Positions 59,387 to 64,000 of a stretch of 64,000 nucleotides of DNA are shown here, piece by piece. The first letter of the stretch is position 1, and each line of letters begins with the position of its first letter. Below the pieces are notes generated by a model. It was not told the DNA's origin. It saw nothing but the letters and a program-made list of their open reading frames with translations, and did no database searches. The position numbers and the translations under genes are program-made. The stretch covers positions 1 through 64,000 of the forward strand of contig CAVPOU010000023.1 in NCBI GenBank assembly GCA_963707125.1. Direction: 5' to 3'. The stretch is from CAVPDE01 sp963707125 (GTDB taxonomy: Bacteria > Desulfobacterota > DSM-4660 > Desulfatiglandales > HGW-15).

Positions 59387-61162
59387 CTAATCTGCAAGAC
59401 GGGGAATATCCAGTGCTGCTTTTTCATTATAAAGGGCGATCTTGGTCAAGGGTCCTACCACCCCGTCTGCAGGAATTCCGTGTTTTCGTTGAACCTGTTT
59501 GATTGCCTTTGCGGTCTTGTCGTCATAGGTCGGCGTGAGTTCCATGTCCTTATAGCCCAGGTCATGCATGAACATCTTCAGCGTCAACACCGAGTCACTG
59601 GAATTCTGAAGGGCGAGGGTCACGGGCAAGCTGAGGAAATCCCTCCAGGCCACGTAGGCCACACGGGACCAGTAGGAGGTCAACTGATCCCTGTCCACCT
59701 GAATGCCCTCCTCCACCGCTCCCCCCAGGAGAACCATGTCTTCCTCATTGATTTTGGCCAGGGTGAGATACCGGGGAGTGCCTCCTCCCTGAAGATAGAG
59801 CTCCATCACAGCAGGCAGATTCAGCTTGAGAATGAACTCAAGATCTCCTTCCACCCGCTGGATCAAAAGCCCGTTCTGCCTTGCCGCCACTCTAAAAAAA
59901 GCCTCATCGTCCTCCATATCATTGAGCAGCGGACTGCTCTCAGGGCTTCCTGACCAAAGATCGATCACCGCCTTCATGGCGAGCGCCCGCGAAGAACGGC
60001 GGTTGATCTTTGCCAGGACTCCGCCGAGATCCGAGACAGCCCGGGGAGAGAACTGCTGCCGTGCTTTCGACTCTGACCTTCCTTCCGCGCCTTCCCGGGT
60101 CACACCGGGACTTTCCTGGGTCATGGCGAACACGCCCGCACCAGGCTGAGGGTTATTGATGGGATCGACCTTCTGGGTCACCTTGGGCCTTTCAATCTCT
60201 CCGGACTCGATCAGGCTGTTGATCTTCAGGTCTACGGAGCGATGAATGATGAGGAATAATGAGGCCAGATAGAGAACGGCTACGAAAACGCCAAGGAGCA
60301 CGCCCATGGACAGAGACAGCCTCTTTCTCCTTTGCAGCGTCAGGCGCTTCACGTTCCCCCGTGCCGCCAGTTCCCTGATCGAGGCCATGGCAATGGGGCC
60401 TGATATCTTTTTACGATTCAAACCATAGGCGGTCAGAAGAGCCCGATCACAGGAGATATTGATCAGCCTGGGAATACCGCCCGAGTATTTGTAAATCGCC
60501 CGCAACGCCGCTCGCGTAAAGCGGACCTCCGGTTTCTGAGAGGCCACCTGAATGCGGTGGTGGATATACCCCCTGGTCTCTTTGTAATTGAGCGGGGTCA
60601 AATAACAGCTCAGAGTGATTCGCTGGCCGAGCTGACGGAGTTCATGGGAGTCAAGCATCTCCCCGAGCTCCGGCTGGCCCACGAGAATGATCTGGATCAG
60701 TTTGCTCGTCGTAGTCTCGAGATTGGAAAGAAGCCTGAGCTGTTCCAGCACATCCTTGCCCAGGTTCTGTGCCTCATCGATAATCAGAACCACCTTTCTG
60801 CCCTCCATCTTTTTCTTCATCAGAAAGGCGTTCAGCGTGTCGATGAGTTCTTTGACGCTGTTCCCGCTGGAGGGAATCCCGAACTCGTCGTTAACAGCTT
60901 TCAGGAGCTGAAGCGAGTCGAGCTTCGGATTGAAAATGTAAGCGGCTTCCGTGTTTTGATCCAGGTTCTCAAGCACGGCTCTGCACAGAGTGGTTTTGCC
61001 CGTTCCCACCTCGCCCGTAATCTCCACAAAGCCGTCCCCTTGAGTGATGGCGTAAACCAGGTGCGCCATGGCCTCCTCATGACTGCGACTCAGGTAGAGG
61101 TAGGCCGGGTTGGGCACAAGCTGAAAGGGTCTCTCCTTGAATCCGTAGAAGCTATTGTACAT
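59387..61162 (-). CDS. GspA/ExeA-like ATPase with peptidoglycan-binding domain
   Basis: 591 aa. N-terminal AAA+ ATPase of the ExeA type (FYGFKERPFQLVPNPAYLYLSRSHEEAMAHLVYAI, Walker A ITGEVGTGKTTLCRAVLE, Walker B VVLIIDEAQNL). TM at ~290-312 (LSMGVLLGVFVAVLYLASLFLII). Periplasmic C-terminal ~220 residues end in a PG_binding_1 domain (MFMHDLGYKDMELTPTYDDKTAKAIKQVQRKHGIPADGVVGPLTK). Partner of GspB; remodels peptidoglycan for the type II secretin. The other gsp genes are not in the window. Confidence 0.9.
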   Translation of the reverse strand: MYNSFYGFKERPFQLVPNPAYLYLSRSHEEAMAHLVYAITQGDGFVEITGEVGTGKTTLCRAVLENLDQNTEAAYIFNPKLDSLQLLKAVNDEFGIPSSGNSVKELIDTLNAFLMKKKMEGRKVVLIIDEAQNLGKDVLEQLRLLSNLETTTSKLIQIILVGQPELGEMLDSHELRQLGQRITLSCYLTPLNYKETRGYIHHRIQVASQKPEVRFTRAALRAIYKYSGGIPRLINISCDRALLTAYGLNRKKISGPIAMASIRELAARGNVKRLTLQRRKRLSLSMGVLLGVFVAVLYLASLFLIIHRSVDLKINSLIESGEIERPKVTQKVDPINNPQPGAGVFAMTQESPGVTREGAEGRSESKARQQFSPRAVSDLGGVLAKINRRSSRALAMKAVIDLWSGSPESSPLLNDMEDDEAFFRVAARQNGLLIQRVEGDLEFILKLNLPAVMELYLQGGGTPRYLTLAKINEEDMVLLGGAVEEGIQVDRDQLTSYWSRVAYVAWRDFLSLPVTLALQNSSDSVLTLKMFMHDLGYKDMELTPTYDDKTAKAIKQVQRKHGIPADGVVGPLTKIALYNEKAALDIPRLAD

Positions 61163-61194
61163 GGACTGAGCTCTCGAAACGCATCACTCTCTAA

Positions 61195-61330
61195 CGCAGG
61201 TCTTTAGCCACAAACGAATCCCGATCTTATTGAGTCACTATGAATTGAATATCAAATGAAGAAATTTTACTATCATTTTAATTCCCTTCGACATTCATCA
61301 TTCTTCATTCGATATTCTGCGGTTCAAAAC
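61195..61330. repeat. TTTAGCCACAAAC...ATTCGATATTCTGCGG repeat, copy D
   Basis: CGCAGGTCTTTAGCCACAAACG, an AT-rich middle, CTTCGACATTCATCATTC...ATTCGATATTCTGCGGTTC. Diverged member of the family at 35345, 42985 and 57982. Confidence 0.7.
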
Positions 61331-61394
61331 CCGTCGGACTCCTGTTTCATCGTTGGTGCATGGTGCAGAGAAATTGCAGGCTAAGATTCTAAAC

Positions 61395-62561
61395 TCAAGC
61401 CTGGGACCACCTTCCGGGTATCACATGATTGCAGAATTTGCAATGGCCCTTGTTCAAGTGGACCTGTTTGAGCAAATACCCGTTTCTTTCGACAAGGAGT
61501 CTCCTGCAGTGAGGACAGGTCGTATGGCAGCCCTGATGTCCCGGCACATTCCCAAGGTAAACATACCGGAGGCCCTCCCCCAGGGCCACCTCCCTCAGTT
61601 GCTCCAGGGTTGCAACGGGTGTCGGAGGGAGCCGCGTGAGCCGGTACTGGGGGGAGAATCGGAGCAGGTGAAGAGGATAATCCGGACCGAGCTCCTTCAA
61701 AATCCATCCGCACATTCTCTTGATCATCTCAGGGTCTTCCACATAGGTCGGCACCACGAGGGTGGTTATTTCCAACCAGACTCCCTGCTCGTGGAGGATC
61801 TTGAGCGTGTTGAGTACGGGCTGCAGCGTTCCGCCGTTCAGGGCTCGATAGAGACGATCATCAAAAGACTTGAGATTGATGTTTGCGCCGTCCAGGACCT
61901 TGCAAAGCTCAAGGAGAGGCTCGCGATTGATGTACCCGTTGGATACGAGAACGTTCTTGAGCCCTGCTTCTCTGCCCAGCCTGGCCGTATCCACCATGTA
62001 CTCATAGTACGTGATGGCCTCGGAATACGTAAAGGCAATCGATGGGCTCTCCCTCCTGAGAGACTCGCGCACCACGTCCCGTGGGAACAGTTCGCTGGAC
62101 TGAACCTCCTCGGGCTTCTTCTGAGAGATCTCCCAGTTCTGGCAATTCAGGCACCTGAGATTGCAGCCCGTGGTGGCAATGGAAAAGACCGAGGTGCCCG
62201 GATAAAAGTGATGGAGGGGCTTCTTCTCAATGGGGTCCACGTGAACCGAGCAGGGGTTTCCATAAGCCAGGGAATAAAGCTTCCCGTCAATATTGACCTT
62301 GGATCGGCAGACGCTGCGATCCCCTGGTTCAAGCAGGCAGAGATTCGGGCACACCTGGCACTGAACGTTCTTTCCGTCCGAGGTGTAGTAAAAGCCCTCC
62401 ACGGACCACTTCCACGGCTTTGCCGGCGCATCTTTCCTGAAGATTTCTCCCCGGATATCCTCTCCCCTGCTCTGGCCGAAGCAAAGCCCGCCGCCGGCAC
62501 AAAGAAGGGCCGGAAGCCCGATCCCCACTGTCTTCAGAAATTCTTTACGGGTCATCCTCAT
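61395..62561 (-). CDS. AmrS-like radical SAM enzyme with export-like N-terminus
   Basis: 388-aa protein of the AmmeMemoRadiSam/pyruvate-formate-lyase-activase-like group. Radical SAM motif TGCNLRCLNCQNWE (CX3CX2C). Also VQCQVCPNLCLLEPGDRSVCRSK and the C-terminal HTTCPHC and GHCKFCNHV Cys pairs. The first ~28 residues (MTRKEFLKTVGIGLPALLCAGGGLCFG) look like a signal or Tat-like leader with RKEFLK, which is unusual for an oxygen-sensitive cytoplasmic enzyme. It overlaps the stop of the upstream polyamine-synthase-like gene by 4 bp, so they are an operon. Confidence 0.85.
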   Translation of the reverse strand: MRMTRKEFLKTVGIGLPALLCAGGGLCFGQSRGEDIRGEIFRKDAPAKPWKWSVEGFYYTSDGKNVQCQVCPNLCLLEPGDRSVCRSKVNIDGKLYSLAYGNPCSVHVDPIEKKPLHHFYPGTSVFSIATTGCNLRCLNCQNWEISQKKPEEVQSSELFPRDVVRESLRRESPSIAFTYSEAITYYEYMVDTARLGREAGLKNVLVSNGYINREPLLELCKVLDGANINLKSFDDRLYRALNGGTLQPVLNTLKILHEQGVWLEITTLVVPTYVEDPEMIKRMCGWILKELGPDYPLHLLRFSPQYRLTRLPPTPVATLEQLREVALGEGLRYVYLGNVPGHQGCHTTCPHCRRLLVERNGYLLKQVHLNKGHCKFCNHVIPGRWSQA

Positions 62562-64000
62562 GAAGCGGTCCGTCCGCGCGGGAAGAGTACGATGATGTTA
62601 CTTGAAATCTTGACGAGGATCAAAAAAATCATGGCCATCTGTATGCCCAGCAAAGGGATCAGGATCGCTCCCGTGGCCAAAGTCCCCACGGCAGCGCCTG
62701 TAAAATCCGCTGCCAGGCACCCGGCCGCAGGGCTTTCCTTTTCACCGATGAGGCCGACGGCAAGGGGGAACTGATACCCGCAGAAGAAGGAGAAGGCAAA
62801 GCCGTAACCAAGAAAATAATATTGCGAAATATCCCCTTCGGAAAAGCTGATCCACACATAGAAAACCACAAGAAGGCTGAAAAGAATGATCTCAGAGACG
62901 ATGAAAGGAATAAGTCCCCTCCCCTTGAAGAGGTTCCCAAACATCGCGCCGGGAAGCAAGCCCATCAGGAAAGCGGTCACAATGGCTCCGAGCTTCAGAT
63001 AGATGCAGCCGTACATCACCTGGAACGTAAAGATAATCAACATCTCCACGCCCATGTTCGCCAGCCCTGTGGTGAAAAGCACGTACTCCTCCCTGCGGAG
63101 GAAGATCAGGTACAGAATCGTGAGTCCCAGTGTCACGAGGGCGAAGACCTTAGGTGAAGACCCGTGCTTGGTGAACCACTCCTGAAACAGCGCACTCATG
63201 ATCTTCGGCTCAAAGTCGGTATTGGCCGGAGCCTTTGGATCCAGCTTTTTCTGAAGGCCTTCGATTCGTTCCTGCGTCACATTGCCGTGATAGAAGCCCT
63301 CCAGGTAAGAAGTCATCACGGATTTCAGGGCGAGCCGTGCAGGCACGTCCGTCCACAGCTCACCGTCTCTGCAAAGAAAGTAAGCCTTCTCCCCAGGAAG
63401 AATGAGCACATTTCGAAAATGCTGCTTTGCCGTGTTGTATAGAACGGAAAGCTTGCTCCTCTGGATCTCGCTCAGGTAGTTCGGCGAGTAGTCCACGCTG
63501 AAGGAAAGGATTCCGTCTCTTTGAAGAGCCTTCTTGGCCAGAGAAAAACTCGGAGGTGAAGAACCGGTTGAGTTGAAACGTGTCAGGCTCAGGAAGATCG
63601 ACGACGATGGCGTCATACGTCTTGGAGCACGTTTTGATGTAATGCCTCCCGTCATCATGGATGATCGAAAGAGACGGGGACTGGGCAATCAAACCGAGCT
63701 CCTGCGCGACCCTTGTGAGATTGGGATCCAGTTCCACGTAGTCCACAGAAGCCGGAGCATACTTCGACACTTCGAGAAGCGTTTCCCCCAAACCTCCGGA
63801 TACCAGCAGAACGCTTCGCACCTCTTCCAGCTGGCTCAAGGCATAGTGAATTTTCTCTTCGCTGTTCACAATGTCCGCATCTGAATAGAAGGGGGTTCCG
63901 GATTCCCAGAAGGTGTGCTGGGTTCCTTCCTTGCTGATCACGATTCTGCCGTAGGGCGACTCCACATATCGAAGGATCTCTCCGTACTGCGGGGACAGGG
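62558..64000 (-). pseudogene. Spermidine-synthase/membrane fusion, frameshifted and cut by window edge
   Basis: The frame is open at the window edge. First part: SPYGRIVISKEG...WESGTPFYSDADIVNSEEKIHYALSQL, VLLVSGGLGETLLE (SAM loop), VDYVELDPNLTRVA, HDDGRHYI, YDAIVVDLPEPDTFQLNRFF: a spermidine-synthase-like aminopropyltransferase domain. One frameshift near 63545 (poly-T tract) leads to the second frame with LAKKALQRDGILSF and then seven or more TM helices to the end. Such fusions are known in Desulfobacterota beside AmrS-like enzymes. The 5' end lies beyond base 64000. The frameshift may be error or decay. Confidence 0.75.

Noticed and set aside
61353..62774. 473-aa open frame antisense to the AmrS-like gene
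   Set aside because: Overlaps two real minus-strand genes; no recognisable motif.
1..64000. CRISPR arrays, tRNA genes, prophage or complete insertion sequences
   Set aside because: No regularly spaced direct repeats, no cloverleaf with GTTCGA arm in context, no transposase or phage structural gene was noticed.

Overview
The window reads as a chromosomal segment of a strictly anaerobic Gram-negative bacterium, most likely a member of Desulfobacterota (the former Deltaproteobacteria). The grounds are two tungsten/molybdenum aldehyde:ferredoxin oxidoreductase (AOR) loci with their own MoaD and ThiF/MoeB proteins, many [4Fe-4S] proteins, lipid A and type II secretion genes (kdsB, gspA/gspB, prepilin peptidase), the block cmk-rpsA-sppA-ihf, and a large (~270 nt) SRP RNA. 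This is inferred from gene families; no 16S rRNA or tRNA gene was seen.

Layout. 1-4000: a small defence/mobility-type island with a PIN toxin pair, hicAB, a brnT-type pair, two unknown genes and a fragment of a helicase. 4.1-10 kb: first AOR locus (AOR, an unknown 208-aa protein, convergent MoaD, a ThiF-like E1 protein, a ferredoxin-nitroreductase, a membrane protein). 10-15.8 kb: frameshifted HtrA-like protease, membrane protein, membrane-anchored phosphoesterase, cyclase-TPR signalling protein. 15.9-35.4 kb: mostly housekeeping genes: NtrC-type regulator, histidine kinase, prepilin peptidase, Sua5, SppA, S1, CMP kinase, IHF/HU, SRP RNA, PgeF, QueD, KdsB, RecJ, ACT protein, HflKC, DciA-like, TrmN6-like, DUF1015. 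35.7-44.7 kb: SAH/MTA deaminase, QueG-like Fe-S protein and a five-gene oligopeptide-type ABC transporter. 44.8-47.9 kb: flavin-binding protein, M23 peptidase, HD protein.

47.9-56.3 kb holds the most interesting system: an IclR-type regulator, a membrane cytochrome-b-like/Fe-S fusion protein, a small zinc-ribbon protein, a second AOR of 646 aa, a ferredoxin with four [4Fe-4S] motifs, an EutA-like reactivase and a MobB-MoaD-MoeB cofactor cluster. Four copies of one 16-bp palindrome (GTTCA-N6-TGAAC) lie in the promoter regions here, three of them just downstream of good sigma-70 promoters. This outlines an IclR-controlled regulon in which aldehyde-derived electrons may pass from AOR through the ferredoxin to a membrane quinone-linked protein.

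56.6-64 kb: a frameshifted radical SAM protein, a ferredoxin, GspB, GspA, an AmrS-like radical SAM enzyme and a spermidine-synthase/membrane fusion cut by the window edge. A second notable item is the substrate-binding protein at 38380-40011, which appears circularly permuted: the usual C-terminal lobe is at the N-terminus behind the signal peptide. Intergenic regions are rich in palindromic repeat families. Three genes carry single frameshifts, which may be real decay or sequencing error.
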